Made by a program: the position numbers and the translations under genes. This document shows, in pieces, positions 42,259 to 52,861 of a stretch of DNA of 64,000 nucleotides. The notes under the pieces were generated by a model, which ran no database searches, had not been told where the DNA came from, and was given only the letters and a program-made list of their open reading frames with translations. The DNA is from VXNE01 sp965217825. GTDB taxonomy: Bacteria; Pseudomonadota; Gammaproteobacteria; Pseudomonadales; Azotimanducaceae. Location: NCBI GenBank assembly GCA_965217825.1, contig OZ244571.1, forward strand, positions 3,286,001-3,350,000. Reading direction: 5' to 3'. The first letter of the stretch is position 1, and the number at the start of each line of letters is the position of its first letter.

Positions 42259-42461
42259 GCCACTACCCCTCGGTGCCAAAGGTTGCGAGCCGGTACAGGT
42301 CGTTGATAGGTTCCGCTGATCGACTACCATTTTGCGGGGATTCCTGCGGCACCTTCGTCTGCAATCCACAACCCCCAACGTCATCTGATTGCCCCGTTAC
42401 TCCAGGAATGCACATAGCGATCCAGACAGAGTTTTCGATCCCAGAACAATAGGAGCGCTAA

Positions 42462-45400
42462 GTGAACCCGACCGGAACGGCAACCGCGACCATTCATAGT
42501 GAAACGGCACAAAAACTAAATTTCGCGTGCCATCAGAGTTCGTTCGCCTTCCTGCGCGAACTGCGCATCGAGAACACGGACTCCGAAGAGCGAATGGACG
42601 ACGTATTGGTCACGCTGTCCTCCAATCCAGCTTTCCTGAAACCCAAGTCGTGGGTGCTTGATCGGATCGCGCCTAGAGGGATTCGCCCGATAACCGACCG
42701 AGATATCGAACTCGATGGAGCATTCCTGCTCGAGCTGGCCGATTCCATGTCCGGGGCCGCGACCATCATGGTCGAACACAACGGAACGGTCATCGCGGAC
42801 CAAACCAAACCCGTTGAACTCCTCGCCTACAACGAGTGGGGCGGCGCAGGGTACATGCCCGAGCTGCTTGCCGCCTTCTCGATGCCAAACGACCCGGCGG
42901 TGGATCGTGTGCTGCGCGATGCGAGCCTCATCCTGCGCTTGGCCGGAAAACCGGACGGTATTGACGGATACAAGTCAGGCAGCCGGCAACGCGTTTGGGA
43001 AATCACCTCAGCCATCTACACGGCCATATGCAATCTCGGGATTACCTACGCCCTTCCACCGGCCAGCTTCGAACGTGACGGTCAGAAGATCCGCTTGCCC
43101 GGTCAGATTCTTGAGAATCGCGTAGCGACCTGCCTGGACTCAACGATGTTGATCGCCTCGGCGCTGGAGCAAGCTGGCCTCAATCCCATCGTGGCGCTGC
43201 CCCATGAACACGCCCTGGCCGGTGTCTGGCTACAGCCCGAGGAACTGTCAACCATCGTCGTCGATGAGGCGGAGATTCTCAGAAAACGCATTCAACTGAA
43301 TGAGCTGTTGTTGTTTGAAACGACCTTTGTGACGAACCATCCCGCACCTCCTTTCTCAAGGGCGATTCAGGCCGCAACGGAAGTCATCACGCCGGACAGC
43401 GACGACTCGTTCAATTCTGCAATCGATATTCGTCGCGCCCGAGCCCACCGCATTCAGCCCCTGGGAAGGAAATCCGTTCAACCGGAGCAAACCGCGGCAT
43501 CCGCCGACGGTCCGCGGGTGGAACTGACTCTTGAGGAAGCTCCCGTCCTGCCTGACTTCGATGAAGGCCTGGACGAGGACGAGCTGCCCGAAACCCCTCA
43601 AGGCCGTCTGGAGCGTTGGCAGCGAAAATTGCTGGATCTGTCCGCACGCAACCCGCTTCTGAACCACCGATCCACGAAAACGAGTCTAAGCTTGATCTGC
43701 CCGGAACCGGGACGATTGGAAGACAAGCTGGCAGACGGCGCCCGGATTTCCATCCATTCGGTTCCGCAGCCCACAAGCCAAGCGCAGGATGAAGAATTGC
43801 ACCTGCAACGCACCGGCGAGGTCATCGCGCAGGAGTATGCACGGGAAGCGCTCGAGAAGAAGCAGGTCCTGGTCGATTTGCCGTCCACTGAGCTTTCACG
43901 ACGCGCGGTGTCCATCTACCGGAAGGCGCAGACGGCGCTACAGGAGGGCGGTGCAAACACGCTGTATCTTGCCCTCGGCTTTCTGCTTTGGAAGCGGGAC
44001 GAGAAAGACAGCCGCCGGTTCCGAGCGCCCCTGATCCTGCTACCGGTCACGTTGATTCGCGAGTCCGTTCGCAGCGGCGTACGGATATTGGCGCACGACG
44101 ACGAGCCGCGATTCAACACGACCCTATTGGAAATGCTGCGAAAGGATTTTCAGATTGATATTCGGAGCCTTGACGGGGCATTGCCCGAGGATCAGAGCGG
44201 CGTCGACGTGAACGGCGTCTGGAACAGCATTCGCAGGGCCGTGAAGGACGCGCCGGGTTTTGAGGTCGTCGAAGATGTCGTGCTGGGTCATTTTTCCTTC
44301 GCGAAATACCTAATGTGGAAGGACTTGGTCGACCGAACTGAGGCCCTTAGATCGAACGCCATCGTCAAGCATCTCATCGACACGCCGCGAGATTCCTATC
44401 CAAGCGAAATCGCCTTCGTCGACGGCACCGACATTGACCGGCGCTACAAGCCGTCCGACCTCCTTGCTCCCTTGCCGGCGGATTCATCGCAAATGGCAAC
44501 GATCGCCACCGCCGACGCCGGAAAGGACTTCGTCATCATTGGCCCGCCCGGAACGGGCAAGAGCCAGACCATCAGCAATCTGATCGCCCACATGCTCGGC
44601 AAGGGCAAGACGGTGCTCTTCGTCTCCGAGAAGACCGCAGCGCTCGATGTAGTCTATCGCCGGCTGAACGAAGTCGGGCTTGGTCAATTTGCCCTGGAAC
44701 TTCACTCCAACAAGGCCCGCAAGCTGGACGTGCTCAACCAATTACGGGGCGCATGGGAGTATCACCGAAGCGCTGTCGCACAAGCGTGGAAGACGCAAGC
44801 CGAGCAGCTCAAGCGCCTGCGCGATCAGCTCAACATCGTTGTGAACCGACTTCACCTTCGCCGTCGAAACGGCATGACCGCGTTCGAGGCCATGGGGGTC
44901 CGAGTACGGGATGAGAATCTGGCGCACCGCGTCACGCTGTCGTGGCCCTCCGCCGATCACCACGACGAAGCCCGCCTATCGCAAATGCGCGAGACCGTGG
45001 AGAAACTTCGCATCCAGGCCGCCGCCGTCGAGGACATCTCCGACAGCCCGTTCAGATTGGTTACGACCGGAGACTGGTCCCCGCAATGGCAAAGCCAGCT
45101 ATTGCAGCAAGCCAGCGCGCTTTCCGCGGTCGTGCTCGCCGTGGAACGCGAGTGCGAGAGGTTGCTCGATGCTATCGGTATTGGTGTTCCCGACCGCACA
45201 ATGGCGCGAATTGACGCGCTCGCCGAGCTCGCCGAAACCCTGCAGGAGTCCTGGCGAACGCAAACGGCCTACGCGCTCGAGCCGGATGGGCCTGAGCGAA
45301 TCGAAGCGCTGAATGAAGCCGCAGTGCGCCTCAAATCCTATGCCGAGGCTCAGGCCGCGTTGAGCTGTCCCTACGATCCGATGGCGTGGCGCAGGTTGGA

Positions 45401-48400
45401 TGGCGAGGAAATAGCCCGCCGATGGCGCGACGCTGGCGAAGCTTGGCTGATCAAGCGCGTCCTGGGGAAAAGGCGTGTTATCAAGGACATGAATGAAGCC
45501 GGCGCCCGGGGTGCCCCCCATCCCGAACGCGATGCGCCGACGTTGTCGCAGTTGCGGGAACACGGGGAAGCCATCGATCGTCTGGATGAATTTCTCTCGG
45601 GCTTCAAGGACTGGCAGCGCCACACCACACGACCGGACGCTCTGCTGTCCCTGCGGGCGCTCGGGCAACGTGCGCGGGATGCCGTCGGCAGGCTGGCCGT
45701 TGATGCGCCTTCGTTGCTGGACATTCGTACAAGGGTCAAGATCTTGCTGCTTGACGGCAATGATCTCTTGGCGCCCGAGGCCGCCGTCGGGCGGGCGACG
45801 CACGATTTCCTGAACGCGAGTCGTCGCTTGCAGCAGGATTGCGATGCCTTCGAGGCGCTCGCCGGCCAATCGGTGCGCAAGCACTTCGCGGAAAATCACA
45901 AGGCGTTGGAGGCCATTCGGCAGACCGCCGATACGATTGCCCGTCGCCACCATGAATTGAGAGCCTGGTGCGACTGGTGGCGCCGCCGGACACAGGCGAT
46001 GGATCTGCAGCTGGCGCCGCTGGTGAACGCCATCGAACATGGCCAAGTTCCCACCGATGAAATCGAAGCCACCTTTGAAGCCGCCTATTGCAGTTGGTGG
46101 TCGGGCGCGGTGATCGGCGAGGACGACGTCTTGCGCAATTTCTCCACGCCCGAGCATGTGTCCACCATCGAGAACTTCCGCGAGATCGACGAGCAGTTCC
46201 AGAAGCTCACGGCCACCTATATTGGCGCCAAGCTCGCCGGCCGCCTTCCCGCCTCGGACAGCGTCACGCGACGATCCTCCTGGGGTGTTCTGCGGCACGA
46301 GATTCAGAAAAAGAGACGGCACAAGCCGGTCCGGCAACTCATGGCGGAAATTCCGGACGTCGTAACGACCCTGGCACCGTGCCTCATGATGTCGCCGCTT
46401 TCCGTCGCCCAGTACTTGGCGGCCGACCAAGCGTTGTTTGACTTGGTCATTTTTGACGAAGCCTCCCAGATCACCGTCTGGGATGCCATCGGCTGCCTGG
46501 CGCGGGCTCGCCAAGCCATCGTCGTCGGCGATCCCAAGCAGATGCCCCCCACGAACTTCTTCGCACGGGCCGACGACGATCCGGACGGCGATATAGACAT
46601 GGAAGGCGACCTTGAAAGCATCTTGGATGAGATGCTGGGCGCGAGCATCCCCGAGCGCACGCTCAACCTGCATTACCGCTCGCGCAAGGAAAGCCTCATC
46701 GCCTTTTCCAACAGCCGTTATTACGATGACCAGCTGATCACCTTCCCCGCGCCCATATATCCGGATAAGGGCGTTCGACTGATTCGACCCGATGGCTTTT
46801 ACTCCCGCGGCAAGGCTCGGCACAACCAGGGCGAAGCCAAGGCGATCGTCGCGGAAATCCTGCGCCGTCTCACACACGAAGACCCATCGGTGCGCGAGCA
46901 GTCGATTGGTGTGGTGACGTTTAACTCCGAACAGCAAACGCTGATCGAAGACCTGCTCGATCAAGCCCGTTCGGCTCACCCGCACATCGAGTGGGCGTTC
47001 GCCCCGGACAGCGGAATCGAGCCGGTCTTCGTAAAGAATCTCGAGACGGTGCAGGGCGATGAGCGTGACGTCATCATGTTCAGCGTCACCTACGGGCCGG
47101 ATCAGGCCGATCACGTCACGATGAACTTCGGTCCCCTGAACCGCGACGGAGGGGAGCGCCGCCTGAACGTCGCCATAACCCGCTCCCGCTCGGAAATGCT
47201 CGTGTTTTCCACGCTCAGCCCAGACCATATCGACCTGTCGCGAACGCAGGCGCGTGCCGTCACTGACCTGAAGCACTTCCTGGAGTATGCAGAACGCGGA
47301 CCGGCGGCGTTGGGTGCGGCGGTCCATGGTTCCATCGGCGACTTCGAATCCCCGTTCGAAACGGCCGTCGCGCGGGCGCTGCGGGACAGGGGCTGGGAGG
47401 TGCACCCGCAGGTCGGCGTATCCGCCTACCGCATCGATCTCGGAATCGTTCACCCCGATGCGCCGGGCGCATACTTGGCTGGCGTGGAATGCGACGGCGC
47501 CATGTACCATAGTGCCGCCTTTGCACGGGAGCGCGACAAGATTCGCCAAGCCGTACTCGAAGGACTCGGCTGGACGTTGTTCCGCGTTTGGTCGACGGAC
47601 TGGTGGACCCACCGGGCCAAGGCCATTGACACCCTTCACTTGGCGCTCACGGAGCAGCTGCGAACCGATAGGAAGAGGCGCGAAGAAGCTGCTCAAGCCC
47701 TCGATGGGAACAGTGTGGCATACGAACCGACAGCGGTGATCGCCCCCGAGTCTCAGGATACCAGGGCCGTGCCCGTGTCCACCGCAGACACGGATGGAGC
47801 GCGTACTCTCGCGTCAGAACTCTTTGCTCCGAAGGAGGCTCGATTCGCCGGCCGCACCAACGCAAACAATTCGTCAGGCGAAACGGCCTTGACGCAAGGA
47901 CCGGAGGCTGCCGACGACCTGTTCAACAACACTGGGACCGAGTACGTCTCCACCCGTTTCGATGAGACACGCCATCGGCCCGATCCAGACCTTTTCCATT
48001 CCGACGAGTATTCGCGGCGATTGTCGGCGATGATCGACCATGTCATCGATTCGGAAGGCCCAATCCACCAAGATGTACTTGTGCACCGCGTCGCTCGATA
48101 CCATGGATTCCGGCGTGCCGGGCGTCAGATTCGGGAGAGGGTGATCGAAATCGCAAAACGACGCCGAGGCAGAACCACCGAAAACGTGGGCTTGTTCTTC
48201 TGGCGCAAGGGGACCGTCAAGGATCGCCGCGCGCCGGCTCGCCATACCGGCCGTGATGACGAGATGCGAAAGATCGAATACATCTGCCGCGAAGAACTGC
48301 GGGCCATCCGTGAATCCCTCTCCTTGAACGACGATCCAGTCACGCTGGCCCGCCGTATGGGGATTGCGCGATTGAGCCAGCGGGCACGTCAACGTCTAAT

Positions 48401-48419
48401 GGACACATTTGACGGCTGA
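42462..48419 (+). CDS. DUF4011-helicase-Vsr-DUF3320 giant protein (Hhe type)
   Basis: A 1985-aa protein from GTG 42462 (AGGAGC upstream). In order: an N-terminal region with a transglutaminase-like segment (ATCLDSTMLIASALEQAGLN, HEHALAGVW, about 222-258); DUF4011 (RWQRKLLDLSARNPLLNHR, about 384-402); SF1 helicase with GPPGTGKS (K700), DEAS at 1332-1335, GDPKQMPPTNFF, LHYRSRKESLIAFSN and GDERDVIMFSV; a Vsr-like nuclease (SPFETAVARALRDRG, VECDGAMYH, about 1630-1680); and DUF3320 (about 1865-1915). This matches the DUF4011-helicase-Vsr defence gene described as Hhe. It is complete. Confidence 0.88.
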   Translation: MNPTGTATATIHSETAQKLNFACHQSSFAFLRELRIENTDSEERMDDVLVTLSSNPAFLKPKSWVLDRIAPRGIRPITDRDIELDGAFLLELADSMSGAATIMVEHNGTVIADQTKPVELLAYNEWGGAGYMPELLAAFSMPNDPAVDRVLRDASLILRLAGKPDGIDGYKSGSRQRVWEITSAIYTAICNLGITYALPPASFERDGQKIRLPGQILENRVATCLDSTMLIASALEQAGLNPIVALPHEHALAGVWLQPEELSTIVVDEAEILRKRIQLNELLLFETTFVTNHPAPPFSRAIQAATEVITPDSDDSFNSAIDIRRARAHRIQPLGRKSVQPEQTAASADGPRVELTLEEAPVLPDFDEGLDEDELPETPQGRLERWQRKLLDLSARNPLLNHRSTKTSLSLICPEPGRLEDKLADGARISIHSVPQPTSQAQDEELHLQRTGEVIAQEYAREALEKKQVLVDLPSTELSRRAVSIYRKAQTALQEGGANTLYLALGFLLWKRDEKDSRRFRAPLILLPVTLIRESVRSGVRILAHDDEPRFNTTLLEMLRKDFQIDIRSLDGALPEDQSGVDVNGVWNSIRRAVKDAPGFEVVEDVVLGHFSFAKYLMWKDLVDRTEALRSNAIVKHLIDTPRDSYPSEIAFVDGTDIDRRYKPSDLLAPLPADSSQMATIATADAGKDFVIIGPPGTGKSQTISNLIAHMLGKGKTVLFVSEKTAALDVVYRRLNEVGLGQFALELHSNKARKLDVLNQLRGAWEYHRSAVAQAWKTQAEQLKRLRDQLNIVVNRLHLRRRNGMTAFEAMGVRVRDENLAHRVTLSWPSADHHDEARLSQMRETVEKLRIQAAAVEDISDSPFRLVTTGDWSPQWQSQLLQQASALSAVVLAVERECERLLDAIGIGVPDRTMARIDALAELAETLQESWRTQTAYALEPDGPERIEALNEAAVRLKSYAEAQAALSCPYDPMAWRRLDGEEIARRWRDAGEAWLIKRVLGKRRVIKDMNEAGARGAPHPERDAPTLSQLREHGEAIDRLDEFLSGFKDWQRHTTRPDALLSLRALGQRARDAVGRLAVDAPSLLDIRTRVKILLLDGNDLLAPEAAVGRATHDFLNASRRLQQDCDAFEALAGQSVRKHFAENHKALEAIRQTADTIARRHHELRAWCDWWRRRTQAMDLQLAPLVNAIEHGQVPTDEIEATFEAAYCSWWSGAVIGEDDVLRNFSTPEHVSTIENFREIDEQFQKLTATYIGAKLAGRLPASDSVTRRSSWGVLRHEIQKKRRHKPVRQLMAEIPDVVTTLAPCLMMSPLSVAQYLAADQALFDLVIFDEASQITVWDAIGCLARARQAIVVGDPKQMPPTNFFARADDDPDGDIDMEGDLESILDEMLGASIPERTLNLHYRSRKESLIAFSNSRYYDDQLITFPAPIYPDKGVRLIRPDGFYSRGKARHNQGEAKAIVAEILRRLTHEDPSVREQSIGVVTFNSEQQTLIEDLLDQARSAHPHIEWAFAPDSGIEPVFVKNLETVQGDERDVIMFSVTYGPDQADHVTMNFGPLNRDGGERRLNVAITRSRSEMLVFSTLSPDHIDLSRTQARAVTDLKHFLEYAERGPAALGAAVHGSIGDFESPFETAVARALRDRGWEVHPQVGVSAYRIDLGIVHPDAPGAYLAGVECDGAMYHSAAFARERDKIRQAVLEGLGWTLFRVWSTDWWTHRAKAIDTLHLALTEQLRTDRKRREEAAQALDGNSVAYEPTAVIAPESQDTRAVPVSTADTDGARTLASELFAPKEARFAGRTNANNSSGETALTQGPEAADDLFNNTGTEYVSTRFDETRHRPDPDLFHSDEYSRRLSAMIDHVIDSEGPIHQDVLVHRVARYHGFRRAGRQIRERVIEIAKRRRGRTTENVGLFFWRKGTVKDRRAPARHTGRDDEMRKIEYICREELRAIRESLSLNDDPVTLARRMGIARLSQRARQRLMDTFDG

Positions 48420-48618
48420 CAGAGCCCGGAACCTTGCAGTCCCACGCGAGGCGGGTAGCCCGTAGAGTCTGATCATTCCTGTCCTGCAGGACGTCCGCAC
48501 CCGAATATCCTTCCCCAAAGTAGATTGCAGCAGCCCAAATGGGGACTTGAGGCGTGTGCCCACGGACCGACTCGAATAGTCTTTCATCCCGACACTACTC
48601 AATCTGGAGCCCGTCAAC

Positions 48619-48910
48619 ATGCCCATGGAACACGACCAAGACTTCACCGGCAAGATCAACCGAACCGGCGCCGAGTCAACAGTCGCCTGGGCCTCCGAGA
48701 TCAGCGGTTGGCCCGGAATCCTGGCGTGCAGGTCTGGGACGAACTCATCGCCGACGCGAAGCGGCTGGCCGCCCGGCTGATGAAGGTCTACGCGGGGGCG
48801 TGGAAGACTTGGCGGAAATCGACGACCTAGCCGACCGGTATCCCGAGAAGCTCGCGGCGCGTCACCCTCGATCAACGCGTCCCAGCCTCAGCGCCCACTA
48901 TCTCCCCTAA
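48619..48910 (+). pseudogene. Frameshifted small gene (three frames)
   Basis: Three consecutive segments in three frames look like one protein: MPMEHDQDFTGKINRTGAES from ATG 48619; NPGVQVWDELIADAKRLAAR then LMKVYAGAWKTW; then LAEIDDLADRYPEKLAARH. Two single-base indels would join them. It overlaps the 3' end of mcrC on the other strand. I cannot name the family, and the case rests on coding-like composition alone. Confidence 0.35.
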
Positions 48911-50122
48911 GGTCTTCACAACCAGTTCTGGTCTACCGACGTCAACAGCCGCGATCTCGAACAACGTCTCTGTACCCGCGACCCGCCAACGACGCAGGAT
49001 CGGGGTTCTGGCCAAGGACTCGTGCCAGGGATACAGCAGCACCAGCCGCCGCGCTTCGTATGCGCGGGCATAGGCGAGCATTTGATAGACATCCGGTTGC
49101 TCCACACCCAGAGTGCGTTCTTCAGGCTTAAGCTGCTTCCACTTCGTATCGATGACGATGTCGCCATCCACGACGATGTCTGGTCGTAGCGCGAACAGAT
49201 GTTCCTGCTGTCCTTCAAGCGCGTACTTGCCTGTGTCCTGAAGACGGACGGATCGCGACCCCAAGGCAACCTTCAAGCTCCGACCAACGAACTCCTCGAA
49301 CAGATCGTTCATCGGGAACAGCAGCGCGAAACCCTCGCCCGTGCCCGTCGTCGTGCTCTGCCAATCGCCGGCAAGCAATCGCCGAGCAAGCAGATAGAGT
49401 CGATGGAACGCGCTGTTCGTGCGGTCGAGCCGCACGCGCTCGCGGATCGGGTTCGGACTGTCGCTAACGAACTCGAAACGGGCGAGGAGCTCGGCGAGCT
49501 TGCGCATATTCGCGTCCGACCTCGAAATCGATGCCAGACGGGTCACCGCTGCTTTGAGTACACGGTTCAGGGGCGTGTCGACAGAAAACTCCTCGAACCG
49601 GCAAGCCAGCCTGTCGGACCGAATCGCGTGACGCGCGAACTGGCGTTTGACGTCCAGCTTTCCGCGCAGGAACGCCAGGTCTTCTTCCCATTCGCGGTAT
49701 CGGTGCGGCAACCCGCGCCGCACGGCGACCAGCAACCGGTCTGCGAACAGTCGTATCAATACCTCAAGGAAATCATTCCGCTGCGTCGCCAGCATCGCAG
49801 GCTCGCTGTCAGCGACTGGAAGGCCCCAGGCCACAGAGAGCATTCTCGTCAGTGCATGCCGAACCGAACCGTCTCCTTCGCTAGCGATCTTAGGCAGTAT
49901 CTCAACCGTAGCGCCAGGAACAGTGAGCACCCCCACGACTTGTCCGGCCCGCAGACTCGGGTCGGCAGTAGGTGCGAGGATGCGCTGAGGCGTTCGAAGC
50001 CGCCGGGTCTCGCGATCAGCCAGCGCGAGCAGCCGTCGAGAGCTCGCGCGGGATACCCCGTCCTCCCCAATGGGGAGGTTTCCCCACTCGGGAATAGTGT
50101 GCAATGCGGCCGGCGCGATCAC
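48872..50122 (-). CDS. mcrC: McrC-like nuclease subunit
   Basis: A 416-aa protein from GTG 50122, overlapping the mcrB stop (GTGA). The N-terminal region (GQVVGVLTVPGATVEILPKI) and centre (EEFSVDTPLNRVLKAA) follow McrC. The C-terminal PD-(D/E)xK nuclease motif is LRPDIVVDGDIVIDTKWK. McrC binds the McrB ring, stimulates GTP hydrolysis and cuts modified DNA. Length is slightly above the E. coli protein; nothing is missing. Confidence 0.92.
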   Translation of the reverse strand: MIAPAALHTIPEWGNLPIGEDGVSRASSRRLLALADRETRRLRTPQRILAPTADPSLRAGQVVGVLTVPGATVEILPKIASEGDGSVRHALTRMLSVAWGLPVADSEPAMLATQRNDFLEVLIRLFADRLLVAVRRGLPHRYREWEEDLAFLRGKLDVKRQFARHAIRSDRLACRFEEFSVDTPLNRVLKAAVTRLASISRSDANMRKLAELLARFEFVSDSPNPIRERVRLDRTNSAFHRLYLLARRLLAGDWQSTTTGTGEGFALLFPMNDLFEEFVGRSLKVALGSRSVRLQDTGKYALEGQQEHLFALRPDIVVDGDIVIDTKWKQLKPEERTLGVEQPDVYQMLAYARAYEARRLVLLYPWHESLARTPILRRWRVAGTETLFEIAAVDVGRPELVVKTLGEIVGAEAGTR

Positions 50123-52302
50123 TCCCCGTCGTCGCTACGACTTGCCGGGTCCACGAGCATCTTGTACGCATCCTCGGGGAACACTTCTCGTACCGTCCAC
50201 CGATATCGGTCCTCTCCGGCGTCGGAGTCCAGACCTGGCGGAGCTCCCAGTCGCTGTCGCCCGACAAAGTGATCCGTTCCACCCAATACAGCGCGTACCT
50301 TGCTCCAGTCGTCGTAGAAGTACTCGGCAATCAACGGGATGATCTTCTGGCGCATGGCGACATCGACGTCGCCCCGGGTCTGTGCATCCATCAGCCACGC
50401 GTGACCAATCAGGTGGTCGCGATCCACCAGGTATTCAAGGCGCTCGTTCATCACCTGGAGAACATTCGGCAGATCGACCCCGGTGAGTTTCGCTGCGTCA
50501 GCAAGCAAATCCGGTTGTGAACACACTTCCTCGAAGCGGAATCGGCGGCGCAGGGCGGTGTCGAGCAACGCGATTGACCGATCCGCAGTATTCATTGTGC
50601 CGACGATATGGAGGTTTGGCGGGAGGGTGAATCGCTCCTCCGAATACGGCAGCGTCACAGCGATCTCGTTCTCCGCGCCTTCGCGCTTGTCCTCCTCTAG
50701 CAGAGTGATGAGTTCGCCCATCACCTTCGAGATGTTGGCTCGGTTGATCTCGTCAATGACGATCACGTGAGGTTGCGAAACGCCAATGTTGCCCAGTTCC
50801 CCTAGATAAGGCGCCAGCCCTGCCGGATTCGCCGGGTTCATCCGGTTGATCGGTCGCCACTGAAAGGGGCCATTTTTGAATACGGATACGTGATCTCCCT
50901 CACGTTCGCGCACATGCCAACGCCATCGCACTCGACGCCAATGATGGAAACCATCCTCACGCTGTTTGAACTGGTAGTCGCCCGTAACTTCCCCCACGGC
51001 CCGGAAGTGCCGATAGCCGTCCGATGCGACGACAATGTCGCCGGGCTTCATCTCGGTACGGAAACGCCACATTGCCTGGATGTCCGTGTTGTAGGCGGTG
51101 GCATCAGCTTCTTGGTCCGTTCGCCAGCGCTCCCAGATCTCTCGCCAGTCGTCATAGCGCGACTCCGACCAGTCGATGTCACCCCCGCGATCCAGCAATA
51201 CACAGCTGCGGTCGATGCACTCCGCGAACACCGCGTTCGTCGCTCCCCCCCATGACTTTGGATCGCCCAGCGACATCTTGAAGATGCGTCGAGCGCCGAT
51301 CTCAGGGACCTTGCGAGCCCTCTCCGCAATACGCTTCAACACTCCGTCGGTGACTTCGAGGCGCATGCCGCCAGCTTCGGAAGTGACCGGGCGCAGCCCC
51401 TCGACGAATTCCTCATACCCATAGGACTGGTGGAATGTCACGAACTCAATGCGGCGTTCGTCCATCAAGGCACCGTACCGGGCGCGCAGCTCGTCTGTTT
51501 CGTCTGGCGCCTCTCCATCACAAATCTCGACACAACGCCGCACCGTCGAGTAGGTCTTCCCGGTCCCGGGTGGCCCGTACAGGATCGTGTTCAGGCCTCC
51601 TCCCGTTCTGCGATGCATCGCGCCCGGCTTGACCGGCCCCGCCTTGGGCTCGACATCGCCCGCGTCACTACTCGACGACTGAAAGCTCAGTGACCAAACG
51701 ACGGACTGCGCATCCAGTCGCGTAGCCGGACGGACCATTTCCTTACTCTTTGCCTGTTCGACCAGTTCGTCGAGAAACAGAAGCGCGTGCTCGTATTCGC
51801 CGCCCAGGTCCTCCGCCTCCGACTCGGGATACCCAATCAGTTTGTACGTCTTCTCGAACCTGGTAAGCCGGATAGGCGGATGTCGGGTCGGGTCGAGCGC
51901 CATCAGGAGGTATGACCCGCAATCCAGCCGGGTGCTTCTGGCACCCCTGCCGAACAGCTCGCTTGGCAAGGCTTCGTTGAACCTCCGAATGCGATCGCCG
52001 GGCGACGCCTGGTCGTCCGACCAGATGTGCCTCAGCGTCACGCCCGCTTCGTCGTCCCATTCGTTGATCCAGCGCGCGAGCTTCGCCTTGTCACGCCAAT
52101 CAATCAGGATGTTGCTTCCATCGTTGATCGCATCCTTCAGCAACTGAGGCCAGTTCTCGTCCCCACCTAACAACGCTGTCCGCGCCGCCGAGACCATTTG
52201 CGCGAGATCGTTCTTGTAGCCCTCGTCTCGATCGAGCTGGCCATCCTCGAGCGCACGCTTGGCGTTCTCAAGATATTGGTCCCAACCTCTGCGATCTGAC
52301 AT
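50119..52302 (-). CDS. mcrB: McrB-like GTPase with an EVE-like domain inserted in the AAA core
   Basis: A 727-aa protein from ATG 52302 (AGGAG six bases upstream; TTG 52308 is less likely). The AAA+ module has Walker A YGPPGTGKT (K249) and HQSYGYEEFVEGLRP, then Walker B HVIVIDEINRANISKVMGE (D517, E518), GTMNTADRSIALLD and RRRF. Between these lies an insertion (about 340-480: LGDPKSWGGATNAVFAECI, KPGDIVVASDG, RAVGEVTGDY), which fits an EVE/PUA-like modified-base reader. The N-terminal 200 residues are a different, unassigned domain. Insertion of the reader in the core, not at the N-terminus, is the notable point. Confidence 0.88.
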   Translation of the reverse strand: MSDRRGWDQYLENAKRALEDGQLDRDEGYKNDLAQMVSAARTALLGGDENWPQLLKDAINDGSNILIDWRDKAKLARWINEWDDEAGVTLRHIWSDDQASPGDRIRRFNEALPSELFGRGARSTRLDCGSYLLMALDPTRHPPIRLTRFEKTYKLIGYPESEAEDLGGEYEHALLFLDELVEQAKSKEMVRPATRLDAQSVVWSLSFQSSSSDAGDVEPKAGPVKPGAMHRRTGGGLNTILYGPPGTGKTYSTVRRCVEICDGEAPDETDELRARYGALMDERRIEFVTFHQSYGYEEFVEGLRPVTSEAGGMRLEVTDGVLKRIAERARKVPEIGARRIFKMSLGDPKSWGGATNAVFAECIDRSCVLLDRGGDIDWSESRYDDWREIWERWRTDQEADATAYNTDIQAMWRFRTEMKPGDIVVASDGYRHFRAVGEVTGDYQFKQREDGFHHWRRVRWRWHVREREGDHVSVFKNGPFQWRPINRMNPANPAGLAPYLGELGNIGVSQPHVIVIDEINRANISKVMGELITLLEEDKREGAENEIAVTLPYSEERFTLPPNLHIVGTMNTADRSIALLDTALRRRFRFEEVCSQPDLLADAAKLTGVDLPNVLQVMNERLEYLVDRDHLIGHAWLMDAQTRGDVDVAMRQKIIPLIAEYFYDDWSKVRAVLGGTDHFVGRQRLGAPPGLDSDAGEDRYRWTVREVFPEDAYKMLVDPASRSDDGE

Positions 52303-52861
52303 TGCCAACTCCTTCTCTGCGCCGCAGTCCCGCGCGAAATCACCCGCGAACCGATCTGCGTACCGGCCTCATCTCCGCCCCCAGAAGTTCCCGCGCCTGC
52401 TCAAGGTTAGCCAGAATGGGAGCGTTGTGTCGAAGTGCCTGCATCGAACGTGGTGCCGCCTGCGATGAATACGATGGCTGCAACATCAGGGGCTGGGCCT
52501 GCTCCCATAAATAGAAATGCTCTCCCAGCTTTCGCTCCTCTCAGGCTACCAGCACTAGGGGATCGAGAGCCTCACGAATTCCCCCCTACTCCCTAAAATG
52601 AGGTCGGCGATTTCCATCTGGACCGCGACTAGAACTCCGGCCACCAAAGGCAGCCACACGAAGTCGGTGAAGATCACCAACGCCAGACACGTCAGAACTC
52701 CCCGGATCATCAGCAGACTCCCAGCCCATCCTGCATGAACTCCGACTGCCGCTCAAATTGCGTTCGGAATAGCCTCACGCCACGTCCGATCCGGTCCCCG
52801 AGCGGGTGTATCATCTTTTGCCGTTCGTCGCGGCGCATCCGTCAATTGTCCGCTCCGTTGG
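52303..52861. other. Intergenic region upstream of mcrB
   Basis: 559 bases between divergent genes. The mcrB promoter and ribosome binding site lie at its left edge. No frame with known content is seen in the rest. Confidence 0.4.

Noticed and set aside
45099..47696. An 865-aa minus-strand frame inside the Hhe-type gene
   Set aside because: Antisense shadow of a gene with clear helicase motifs on the plus strand.
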